From Acrocarpospora pleiomorpha (GTDB taxonomy: Bacteria; Actinomycetota; Actinomycetes; Streptosporangiales; Streptosporangiaceae), in NCBI RefSeq assembly GCF_009687885.1, contig NZ_BLAF01000066.1:1-59704 (forward strand): a stretch of DNA of 59,704 nt, in the 5' to 3' direction. The first letter of the stretch is position 1. The number at the start of each line of letters is the position of its first letter. The position numbers were made by a program, and so were the translations under genes. Below, piece after piece: positions 49,234-59,040 of this stretch. The notes beneath the pieces are model-generated. The model saw nothing but the letters and a program-made list of their open reading frames with translations, ran no database searches and had not been told where the DNA came from.

Positions 49234-50369
49234 CCGTGCCGATGGACCACGCGGGGCGTCGCGCCCGCTTCTCCGAGGCCCTCACGGCGGCAGGCATCGA
49301 TCTCGCCTTCTGCCCACCCTCGGGAGACCTGGAATACCTGACCGGGTTCCCCCGTCGCATGGCCTCGTTCGGCAACAACGAGTACGCCAACCAGTGGGTC
49401 GCGGGCGCGCTCTTCCGCCCCGGCGCCGAACCCGTCTACGTGATCCCCCAGGGTTACGCCGCCTTCAACCTGCCCGGCGGCATCGACGGCGAGGTCGTCG
49501 CGGTCGCCAACACAGACGACGCGGCGACGGTGTTCGCCGGGCTCCTGCGCAAGCACGGCCCGCCCCGCACTGTCGCCGTGTCCGCGCGGACCTTCGGCGC
49601 GACCGCCGTACGCATCCTGGAAACCCTTCCGGAAGTACGCCTGGCCGATCTCGACACCGTGCTCAACCCGCTGCGCCGGGTGAAGTCCGCGGAGGAACTG
49701 CACGCCCTGGAGCGCGCGAGCCTCATCTGCGACACGGTAATGGCCGAGATCACGCCCCGGGTCGCGGTGGGCGTGACCGAACTGGAGATCGCCGCCGAGA
49801 TCGACTACCTGATGCGCGAACACGGTGGGCGCACGTCCTCCTTCGACACCGGCGTCTTCGCGATGGGCCCCCGCGACGGCCGCGACGCCTCCGCCCGCGT
49901 CAGCGCCAACGCCCTCGTGCCCGGCCTCGGAGTCTCTTTCGACTTCGGTACGGTCGTGGACGGCTACTGCTCCGACTTCGGCCGTACGGTGCACCTCGGC
50001 GAGCCCGGCGAAGAGTACAGCAGGGTCTACGACGTCGTCATCGCCGCCCAGGCCGCCGGCATGGCCGCGGCCCTACCCGGGGCCACCGCCGCCGACGTGC
50101 ACCGGGCCACCCGCCAAGTGATTGTCGACGCCGGTTACGGCGACTGGTTCCGTCACCGCACCGGCCACTGCATCGGCCTGGACACCCACGAGCGCCCCTT
50201 CATCTCCGAGGAGGACCACACGGTGCTGGAAGAAGGCATGACCTTCACCATCGAGCCGTCGATCTTCTGGCCCGGCCACGTCGGCGCCCGCGTCGAAGAC
50301 CTCTTCGTCTGTACCCCCACCGGCGCCCACAGCCTCAACCGTTACCACCGCGAAATGGTGGTGGTCTGA
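49230..50369 (+). CDS. M24-family metallohydrolase (creatinase/prolidase fold)
   Basis: 379 residues: N-terminal creatinase domain (FCPPSGDLEYLTGFPRR) and C-terminal pita-bread domain. Metal ligands are visible in VSFDFGTVVDGYCSDFGRT (Asp, Asp), HRTGHCIGLDTHE (His), FTIEPSIFWPG (Glu) and ARVEDLFV (Glu). The full dinuclear metal set argues for an active hydrolase, Xaa-Pro-type peptidase or related C-N hydrolase. In a catabolic operon it may cleave an amide or amino-acid conjugate imported by the Dpp-like system. Confidence 0.87.
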   Translation: MTVPMDHAGRRARFSEALTAAGIDLAFCPPSGDLEYLTGFPRRMASFGNNEYANQWVAGALFRPGAEPVYVIPQGYAAFNLPGGIDGEVVAVANTDDAATVFAGLLRKHGPPRTVAVSARTFGATAVRILETLPEVRLADLDTVLNPLRRVKSAEELHALERASLICDTVMAEITPRVAVGVTELEIAAEIDYLMREHGGRTSSFDTGVFAMGPRDGRDASARVSANALVPGLGVSFDFGTVVDGYCSDFGRTVHLGEPGEEYSRVYDVVIAAQAAGMAAALPGATAADVHRATRQVIVDAGYGDWFRHRTGHCIGLDTHERPFISEEDHTVLEEGMTFTIEPSIFWPGHVGARVEDLFVCTPTGAHSLNRYHREMVVV

Positions 50370-50370
50370 G

Positions 50371-50778
50371 ATGGCCAAACGCCGCCAGGTCATCGACGTG
50401 CCCGGCGTACGCCACGGCACCGCCCCCATCCCGATGGGCATCCGCATCGGAAACATGGTCTATTCCAGCGGCATCCACGGCATGGACCCCGAATCCGGGC
50501 AAATGCCCGAGAACGCCGCCCGTCAGGTGGAACTCGTCTTCCAGCACATGCGCACCATCGTGGAGAACGCCGGCGGCACCACAGACGACATCGCCATGGT
50601 CATCTTCAACCTCACCGATGACGACCATCGACCCCTCGTACACGCCGAGTGGATCAAGATGTTTCCCCACGACGACGACCGCCCGGCCCGCAACACACAC
50701 ATCATGCCCCTGGGCATGGGCATGATCATCCACGTCCTGATGACCGCCGTCCTGGAAGAGCGCGGCGGGGGCCTATGA
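50371..50778 (+). CDS. RidA/YjgF-family protein
   Basis: 135 residues; GNMVYSSGIHGMDPESGQ, QVELVFQHMRTIVENAGG and DIAMVIFNLTDD follow the RidA (chorismate-mutase-like) pattern. The usual catalytic Arg region reads PARNTHIMPLGMG, keeping the Arg. Family members hydrolyse enamines/imines; some are 2-aminomuconate deaminases in aromatic degradation. One base separates it from the M24 gene. Its presence suggests that nitrogen-containing ring-cleavage products occur in this pathway. Confidence 0.88.
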   Translation: MAKRRQVIDVPGVRHGTAPIPMGIRIGNMVYSSGIHGMDPESGQMPENAARQVELVFQHMRTIVENAGGTTDDIAMVIFNLTDDDHRPLVHAEWIKMFPHDDDRPARNTHIMPLGMGMIIHVLMTAVLEERGGGL

Positions 50779-50815
50779 TCACCGTTGTAAGTTCTTTTGG
50801 AACGAGGAGACGGTC

Positions 50816-51610
50816 ATGGACGAGCTCACGCGCGTTCCCGACGGCATCAACTCCAAGGTGCCGAGCTCGGCCAGGGTCTACGACTACCTCCTCGGGGGTA
50901 AGGACAACTACGCCGTGGACCGCGCCATCGCGGAACGGCTGCTGTCGGTCGCCCCGGACACCCGGGCGGTCGTGCGGGCGAACCGGGCGTTCCTCACCCG
51001 GGCCGTCAGGTTCCTCGCCGAGCAGGGCATCACCCAGTTCATCGACCTCGGGACCGGGATCCCGACCTCGCCGAGCGTGCACGAGGTCGCCAGGGAGATC
51101 CACCCCGAGGCGACCGTGGTGTACGTGGACAACGACCCCCTGGTCAAGGTGCACAACGACGCCCTGCTCGCGACCGACGACGGCGTGATCACCCTGGAGG
51201 CCGACATCCGCCGGCCCGAGGACATCATCGGGCACCCGGACGTGAAGGCGCTCATCGACTTCGACCGGCCGGTGGGGGTGCTCCTGGTCACCGTGCTGCA
51301 CTTCGTCTCCGACGAGGAGGGGGCGTACCGGATCGTCACCGCGTTCCGCGACAAGGTGGCCTCCGGCAGCTACGTGGTCATCTCGCACAGCAGCTCGGAG
51401 AGCGAGCCGGAGGTGCTCACGCAGCTCAAGGCGTCCACGGCCGGCAGCCCCGCGCAGTCGACCTTCCGCTCCCACGAGGAGATGCTCGACTTCTTCGAGG
51501 GCATGAAGATCGAGGAGCCCGGCCTCGTCCCCGTCCAGCGCTGGCGCCCGGCCATGGACTCCATCCGCAGCCGCCTCATCGTGGAAGGCGCCGTGGCCAG
51601 GAAGCCATGA
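50816..51610 (+). CDS. PF04672-type (DUF574) SAM-dependent methyltransferase
   Basis: 264 residues. SSARVYDYLLGGKDNYAVDR, then QFIDLGTGIPTSPSVHEVAR (SAM-binding Gly-rich loop) and VVYVDNDPLVKVHN are the signature of this actinomycete-specific family, often expanded and linked to development regulators. GAGGAGA precedes the ATG. It lies 37 bp after ridA but shares no clear theme with it; it may have its own promoter. The methyl acceptor is unknown for most members. Confidence 0.92.
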   Translation: MDELTRVPDGINSKVPSSARVYDYLLGGKDNYAVDRAIAERLLSVAPDTRAVVRANRAFLTRAVRFLAEQGITQFIDLGTGIPTSPSVHEVAREIHPEATVVYVDNDPLVKVHNDALLATDDGVITLEADIRRPEDIIGHPDVKALIDFDRPVGVLLVTVLHFVSDEEGAYRIVTAFRDKVASGSYVVISHSSSESEPEVLTQLKASTAGSPAQSTFRSHEEMLDFFEGMKIEEPGLVPVQRWRPAMDSIRSRLIVEGAVARKP

Positions 51611-51614
51611 GGGC

Positions 51615-52838
51615 TTAGTTTGCCACGCGCACATTAATATTGATCTGATTCACCTCGGCACCCGATTTCTGGAGTCCTTTCAGGGTGCCCTTATCTTTTT
51701 CAACAACATTCCACGCGCGCGTGCACATCCTGTTGACGGTGCCCGACACACCGATCGTGAACACATGGGTTCCGCCGGGGCGGATGTGCGCTGACATGGT
51801 TTGCGGAAGCCGCCATGCGCATTCGTCACCGCCCCGGGTTCCCTCCACGAGTTCGACGTCAAGCCATTTCGCCGCATCCGCGTTGATGACCAGCCATGTG
51901 CTTGTGGCCAGCCTGCCGGGTTTCACGCTTTTGGGATTCGAGGTCTCGACAAAGGCCCGGAAACCCTCAGGCGCGGGGCTTCCGGACGGTTCCGGTTGTG
52001 GTTTGGGTGTGGGGGTGGACTGGAGGGTGTAAGGGACGGCGGCGCCCACCACGAGGGAGACGCCGACGATGAAGATGGTCCGTCGCAGGCCGTTCAAGGT
52101 GCGGACCGCGGTTGACGCCGCCCCCACCACGTTCTTCTGCAGGACATCGGTGAAAGAAGCATCCGAGGAGCCCTTCGGATACTGCGTTCTTTCGATGGCG
52201 TCCGACAGGCAGCGCCACACATTCAGGTGAAAGATCTGCGTGCTGTCGAGCAGTGTCGTCCGGAGCACGATGATGCGATCGCGCATCCGGGCGATCCCGT
52301 TCTCCGCATGCGATCCGATCAGATCGTCGGCGACCTTCCGGCGAAACTCCATCTCGTCGGGATCGAGCCGCTGCGCGTCCGCGGTCACCGTACCGCCGGT
52401 CAGCCGCACGGCCGCGTCCCTGACATATGCCTCCCAGGCGGCGGAATCCACGGTGAAACCACCGGCGCTGATCGGCGGATAGGCGACCGGAAGATCGGCC
52501 TCAAGCGTCCCCCGCAGCGCACGCGCCGCCACGGCCACCAACGCCGTCAGATCGTCAGGGCCGCCCACCCCGAGCAGCATCGCCCGGATCTGCCGACCGG
52601 CGAACTCGGTGGGATTGCCCGGCGGGATCAACCCGGTCACGACCAGGATGGTCCGCCCGTCCTTGTTCATCAGGAGCAGGCCCGGCTTCTCGTCGTTGAC
52701 CAGCCGCTGCAACCGGATGCCGTCGAAACCCTCCTCGAAGACGTCCGCGGGCGAGAGCCGCGCGTCCCCGATCGGCTTCCAGTCGTAGTCGTCGGTGGCC
52801 CGCCTGCCCCGCGACTTCACGAACCAGGACAGGCTCAT
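51615..52838 (-). CDS. single-pass membrane protein of the GTPase operon
   Basis: 407 residues. A cytoplasmic N-terminal region (1-250) includes LLLMNKDGRTILVVTGLIPPGNP, followed by one transmembrane helix (RTIFIVGVSLVVGAAVPYTL cleft around 254-272), a Pro-rich linker (PTPKPQPEPSGSPAP) and an exported beta-rich C-terminal domain (~290-407) with two Cys (ECAW, RMCT). It is the third gene of a minus-strand operon; its ATG overlaps the GTPase stop by four bases. Likely anchors or receives signals from the two GTPases. No family recognised. Confidence 0.75.
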   Translation of the reverse strand: MSLSWFVKSRGRRATDDYDWKPIGDARLSPADVFEEGFDGIRLQRLVNDEKPGLLLMNKDGRTILVVTGLIPPGNPTEFAGRQIRAMLLGVGGPDDLTALVAVAARALRGTLEADLPVAYPPISAGGFTVDSAAWEAYVRDAAVRLTGGTVTADAQRLDPDEMEFRRKVADDLIGSHAENGIARMRDRIIVLRTTLLDSTQIFHLNVWRCLSDAIERTQYPKGSSDASFTDVLQKNVVGAASTAVRTLNGLRRTIFIVGVSLVVGAAVPYTLQSTPTPKPQPEPSGSPAPEGFRAFVETSNPKSVKPGRLATSTWLVINADAAKWLDVELVEGTRGGDECAWRLPQTMSAHIRPGGTHVFTIGVSGTVNRMCTRAWNVVEKDKGTLKGLQKSGAEVNQININVRVAN

Positions 52839-53833
52839 GACGCCCGCTCGCTGATGAGCAGCGGATGGTCCTGCACGACGGCGAACCCGCCCGAGGTCCG
52901 GCAGTCCTTGGCCACCTCGTAGACCGCGTTGACCAGGGCGAGGTCGGTGCCGATGATGCTCTCCCACAACGTCTTGACCAGGCCACGGTCGTTGGTCCTG
53001 TACTTGTTGATGATGAAGCGCAACGCGTAACGCAGCAGCTGGTCGGTGTCCATGGGGGCGTACTTCAGACCGGCCTTCTTGAGCCGGAAGTGGAAGATCG
53101 GGTGGCCGGTCTGCTCCTCCTCCAGCCGGGTGAAGATGACCGAGCCGACCGTCTGGACCGGCGTCAGCACGCAGGCCGTGCGGGCCCGCACGGCCCCGCC
53201 CCCGAGCTGGCTGATCAACGGCCGGTACGCGTGATGCACCCGATCGGCCAGCTCGTTCGCCCCATCGGGGGTGGCCATCCACTTCTCGCACTTCAGGGGC
53301 GCCAGCAGGATCAGCCGCGGCGTGTCGATCGACACCATGCGCATGATCGTGTCGATGACGATGCCGGGAGCGTTCACGAAATTGTGGTACCTGCCGTCGC
53401 GCTCCATGAGCGCGGGGGTGTCGATCGCCACGACCACGACGTCAGCCCGGTTCATCGCCCGGTCGAACATGTTGCTGCCGTCGATCTCCGGGCTGATCAG
53501 GTATTTCCCCGGGTAGTCGGTGAAACGCAGGTCGAATAACGGGGGTCGGCCTTTCCTGCCGACCTGGAAGAGATACTCGCGCACCTCGCCGGTGCCGGCC
53601 AGGCCGTCCTTGGCGCGCACGGTGTCGGTGACCCGGTGCAGGTCGTTGATGTATCCCTGCAGCGTGACCGAGGTTGCGCGCTCGGCCACCAGCGCGAGGT
53701 CGGCCGTTCCGATGACGTTGCCGAACTGCTCGTACATGGAGGCCAGCAACGTGGTCTTGCCGACGCCCACCGCGCCCAGCATGGTCACATCGATGACGGC
53801 CGCCTCACCGCGCGCGCCAAGGACCTGCTTCAC
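52835..53833 (-). CDS. P-loop GTPase (double-GTPase/TRAFAC-like)
   Basis: 332 residues from GTG 53833 with GGGGAG upstream. G1 is GAVGVGKT (20-27), G3 is DYPG (106-109), followed by DVVVVAIDTPALM; the usual G4 NKxD is replaced by APLKCEKW. The fold resembles the small GTPases found paired with dynamin-like or other GTPases in actinobacterial conflict and signalling operons (often annotated double-GTPase). It lies 14 bp after the dynamin-like gene and is coupled to the membrane protein. Nucleotide hydrolysis is likely; the partner is inferred. Confidence 0.8.
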   Translation of the reverse strand: MKQVLGARGEAAVIDVTMLGAVGVGKTTLLASMYEQFGNVIGTADLALVAERATSVTLQGYINDLHRVTDTVRAKDGLAGTGEVREYLFQVGRKGRPPLFDLRFTDYPGKYLISPEIDGSNMFDRAMNRADVVVVAIDTPALMERDGRYHNFVNAPGIVIDTIMRMVSIDTPRLILLAPLKCEKWMATPDGANELADRVHHAYRPLISQLGGGAVRARTACVLTPVQTVGSVIFTRLEEEQTGHPIFHFRLKKAGLKYAPMDTDQLLRYALRFIINKYRTNDRGLVKTLWESIIGTDLALVNAVYEVAKDCRTSGGFAVVQDHPLLISERAS

Positions 53834-53847
53834 CGCGTCTCCCCTTC

Positions 53848-56010
53848 TCACAGCATTGCCTTCAATCGCTCGATTGCCTCGTTCCACATCTGCAGGCGAA
53901 CGGTGTCCGCGGCGAGCGCGTCGAACTCGTCCGACCAGATCTCGGAGCGATAGCGCCGGTAGATGCGCTCCCACTCGCGGGACGCTCCGCGCGAGCGCAG
54001 CACGCGGTCGCAGAACTCCTCGACGATGGCGAACACCGCGCCGTTGGGTTCGGAGACCAGGCCGGACAGCGCGTTCTCGCACTGGTAGACCGCCTCGTCG
54101 TAGGCGACCTGGAGACTTTCCCTGATGCTCTGCGGGGTCTGCGCGCCCCTGGGCGTGTAGGTGCCCTCGTGGTCGGCGCTCATCCCGTCCAGGCATGGGC
54201 GGATACGGTGCTGGAAGAAGCCTCGGTAGGAGAGGCCGAAGCCGGCGACGACGTCCAGGGCGTACCGGATCTCGCTGCTGCCGTCGGAGCGGACCAGGCC
54301 GATAAGCCCGGACATCTCCCGCAGGAATTCGCGGCCTTCCTTCTCGCTCAGATGGCGGAACTCGCCGTCCTCGCGCAGCACGGTGGCCAGTTGCTCCCAC
54401 ATGTGCCCGACGGTCGCGTTGAGCGCGTCTTCCAGTTCCAGGAACTGCCGGGACAGATACGCGCGGGTCTCCTCCATCAGGTCGCTGAAGGCGCCCGCGA
54501 ACGCGCCGCCCCGGTTCCGCCGCCTGGTGATCTCGTCGACCGTCGGTATCCCGTCGCCCTCCTTGACCCTTTTGATCACGGCCGCGACGGCTTTCGCCAG
54601 CGCGGAGTCGGGGGCGTCCCGGTCGGCCCTGAACTTGTCGACCAGCTGGACGACGGCGCCGGCCAGGTTGTCGTAGGTCTGGTCGAACAGGTCGTCGAAC
54701 TTGTTCTCGGACACATCCCCCAGATGGGCGAACTGCGGCACGACGGGTGACTGGCCGGTCAGCAGCCGTACCTCCTGGTCGATCTCGGCCACCCGCCGCA
54801 CCCGCTCGGTGATGATCGCCTCGTCGAGCGACTCGAGGTTGTCGACCAGGTAGTCGACGATCGGGTCGAACGCCGCGATCACCTCGTCGGTCTTCGAGCA
54901 GTCCGCGATGTACGACCCGGCGACCCGGATCACCGACTTCCCCAGCCCGGCCTGGAACGCCTTCGCGCCGGCGAGATTGTCCTGGTCGACGCTCTCCCGG
55001 TGGTTGAGGATCATGAACGCGCGGCGTTCCATCGCGATCTCGGGAAGGGCGCTCTGGGCGATGCCGTACAGCTCGACGTCGAACTCGTGGATGTCGTCGC
55101 CCTCGGGGTTGGGCCGCCGGACGAACAGCACCAGGTCGACGTCGTCCTTGAGCGCGGCGAGCAGCACCCGGGAGTCGCCGAGGTTGGTGTCCCCGAGGCC
55201 GGGCAGGTCGATGACCGCGATCCCGGTCAGGTCGCTCTGCTTGAACTTGGTGGAGATCTCCACGTGCCGCACGGCCCGGAAGGTGTGCTGGGGTTTGCCG
55301 TCGAGGTCGTCCTGCGCGACGAACCCGCGAATCATGTCGTCGCCGACACGTTCCGGCGAGGAGTGGCCGATGAGGTTGCCGTACGCGGAGAACGTGGTGT
55401 GATAGTCGCGTAAGTGGCCGTACGCGCTGACGGCCGTCGCCATCGACGCCCGGTCGGCCGGCAGGGCGGGCAGCGGCTCGACGCCGAAGGCGCGGGCCGA
55501 GACCGGGCGGGCGCCCAGGCCGTACTTGTCGTAGTAGGGCCCGAGGACCTCGTCCACGAACGAGCGCTCGGAGTGGTAGTAGACGTCGGCGTAGGTGTGC
55601 CCGTCGAAGTGGCGGATCGTGCTGGGCACCCCGGTGCAGAAGCCGCCAGAACCGTCGGGGATCTCCCGGTTCGTGAGCCCGGTCAGGCTCTGCAGGAACC
55701 GGCTCTTGCCCTGACGGGCCCGGCCCACCACCCCGATGTTGATCGTCATCCGCCGCAGTCGCGCCAGCGCCCGGTTCAGCGCGGCACGTTCCAAAGCGAC
55801 CTTGTCGATCAGTTCGCGCACCACAGGCCCGAGGGCCGCGAGATGTTCCCCGCGCTCATGGCCGATCCTGGCGAGCAGGTCGGCCCGGGCCTTCTCCAGG
55901 CTGAGCAGCCCGGTCTCCAGATCGGCCAGATGGGTCTCCAGCGCCTCCGTCTTCAAGGCGTTCTCCACCCGGCGGGCACGGATGGCCTCGATCTTCTCGA
56001 CCCGGCCCAT
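53848..56010 (-). CDS. dynamin-like GTPase
   Basis: 720 residues. A long helical N-terminus (1-85) precedes a large GTPase domain: G1 GRARQGKS (96-103), G3 DLPG (268-271, DLPGLGD), and NHRES (336-340) at the G4 position, so guanine specificity is not canonical. The rest (~400-720) is helical, as in dynamin stalks. Dynamins bend or fuse membranes and in bacteria also act in cell division and phage defence. ATG 56010 has GGAGG close upstream; a GTG at 56022 is less likely. First gene of a three-gene operon with a second GTPase and a membrane protein. Confidence 0.82.
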   Translation of the reverse strand: MGRVEKIEAIRARRVENALKTEALETHLADLETGLLSLEKARADLLARIGHERGEHLAALGPVVRELIDKVALERAALNRALARLRRMTINIGVVGRARQGKSRFLQSLTGLTNREIPDGSGGFCTGVPSTIRHFDGHTYADVYYHSERSFVDEVLGPYYDKYGLGARPVSARAFGVEPLPALPADRASMATAVSAYGHLRDYHTTFSAYGNLIGHSSPERVGDDMIRGFVAQDDLDGKPQHTFRAVRHVEISTKFKQSDLTGIAVIDLPGLGDTNLGDSRVLLAALKDDVDLVLFVRRPNPEGDDIHEFDVELYGIAQSALPEIAMERRAFMILNHRESVDQDNLAGAKAFQAGLGKSVIRVAGSYIADCSKTDEVIAAFDPIVDYLVDNLESLDEAIITERVRRVAEIDQEVRLLTGQSPVVPQFAHLGDVSENKFDDLFDQTYDNLAGAVVQLVDKFRADRDAPDSALAKAVAAVIKRVKEGDGIPTVDEITRRRNRGGAFAGAFSDLMEETRAYLSRQFLELEDALNATVGHMWEQLATVLREDGEFRHLSEKEGREFLREMSGLIGLVRSDGSSEIRYALDVVAGFGLSYRGFFQHRIRPCLDGMSADHEGTYTPRGAQTPQSIRESLQVAYDEAVYQCENALSGLVSEPNGAVFAIVEEFCDRVLRSRGASREWERIYRRYRSEIWSDEFDALAADTVRLQMWNEAIERLKAML

Positions 56011-56037
56011 AGTCACCTCCACGAGAGCTGCGAAAGG

Positions 56038-56080
56038 TATGTGTCCGTTGTATCACTGAAGATAGCTATATAGACACATA
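56038..56080. promoter_or_regulatory. A+T-rich dyad upstream of the GTPase operon
   Basis: TATGTGTC (56038-56045) and GACACATA (56073-56080) are perfect 8-bp arms with a 27-bp A+T-rich spacer containing ATAGCTAT. On the minus strand TATATAGCTAT could be the -10 region. A regulated promoter is likely. Confidence 0.5.
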
Positions 56081-56177
56081 TCCTGATGCCTTTGGTTTGG
56101 GAAAACTTGACGGGACTTCGGCGGTCGCGAAGATCTGCCGCCATTTGACTCCCGGCAGGGCCGGCGGCGTGTCCGGA

Positions 56178-57995
<1,818 letters not shown>

Positions 57996-58055
57996 CGGCG
58001 TCAGACAGGGCCGTATTGTCGATGGTGGTGCGGCACGGGGTATCGAAAGGATTCC

Positions 58056-58814
58056 ATGACCTGGTACGGGCGGGACGGGCAGCAGATCTACTACGAGGAC
58101 GACGGCCGGGGTGACACCGTCGTGATCATGCCTGGCTGGGGTGGCAGCGTCATCGATCTCAATCGCCTGCGAAGCGAACTCGTCGGCGGGTTTCGTGTCA
58201 TAGCCGTCGACTTGCCAGGATCAGGCCGGTCCCAGCCTCAGCCACGGCACTATGCGTCGACCTACTACCTGGACGACGCCCGAATCCTGCTCAGCCTGCT
58301 CGACGAACTCCGAGTCGAGGCGGCCCATCTGGTCGGCTTCAGCGATGGCGGCGAGGAGGCGCTCCTCATGGCGGCGCTGCGACCGGCTCTGGCCCTGTCG
58401 GTGCTCACCTGGGGCGCGGCCGGTCAGATCGTGGCGTCGCCGGAGATGCTCCGTGGGCTCGCGCACCTGCTGGACGATCCCGTCGACGAGCTTAAGACGT
58501 TAGCCGCGTACCTGGCCGAGAGCTACGGCGTGGACGAGGCCCGGATCATGGCGAACAGCTGGGCCCAGGCATTGAGCGCGGTCATCGATGCGGGCGGTGA
58601 CGTCAGCCGATCAAGGGCAGCCGGCATCACCTGCCCTACGCTGCTGATCACCGGGACCTACGACCCGTTCTGCCCACCGAGCCTGGTCCGAGAAATGGCC
58701 GAAGCCATCCCTCGCGGAACGTACCTGGAGGCACCAGGAGGTGGGCATGACATCCACCTGTCACACAGCGGCTGGCTGGCGTCAACGATCGTCAACTGGC
58801 TAAGTGATCACTAG
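58056..58814 (+). CDS. alpha/beta-fold hydrolase
   Basis: 252 residues. Oxyanion loop MPGWGGS, nucleophile elbow GFSDGG (Ser ~95), acid in TYDPF and His in GGGHDIHL form a complete triad. It resembles small haloperoxidase/valacyclovirase-like hydrolases. GAAAGGA precedes the ATG. One TTA codon (58500-58502) may place it under bldA control. Substrate unknown. Confidence 0.88.
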   Translation: MTWYGRDGQQIYYEDDGRGDTVVIMPGWGGSVIDLNRLRSELVGGFRVIAVDLPGSGRSQPQPRHYASTYYLDDARILLSLLDELRVEAAHLVGFSDGGEEALLMAALRPALALSVLTWGAAGQIVASPEMLRGLAHLLDDPVDELKTLAAYLAESYGVDEARIMANSWAQALSAVIDAGGDVSRSRAAGITCPTLLITGTYDPFCPPSLVREMAEAIPRGTYLEAPGGGHDIHLSHSGWLASTIVNWLSDH

Positions 58815-59040
58815 CGCCGCTCGTCACCGACAGCAGGCGCCCTCCTGAGCAGGAGAGTCGTTCTTGGCCGACAGCCGTCCTACCGAAAGCCTCCGAGATT
58901 GGTCATTGGCTAGGTAGATCTTTTCACGTAGCGCATGACCTGCGGTTTTATCGCGGATCAAGGCCAGGTTCTGTCGTAGGTGCTGGATAGCGTGGGGGTG
59001 GTTGTTCGGGATCTGCCGAAGCGAAAGGGGGGCGCCTTCC
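58815..59040. other. intergenic stretch
   Basis: 226 bp without a supported gene. An A+T-richer part near 58910-58955 may hold the promoter of the HNH gene; AGGGGGG about 59021-59027 is its ribosome binding site. Confidence 0.4.
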
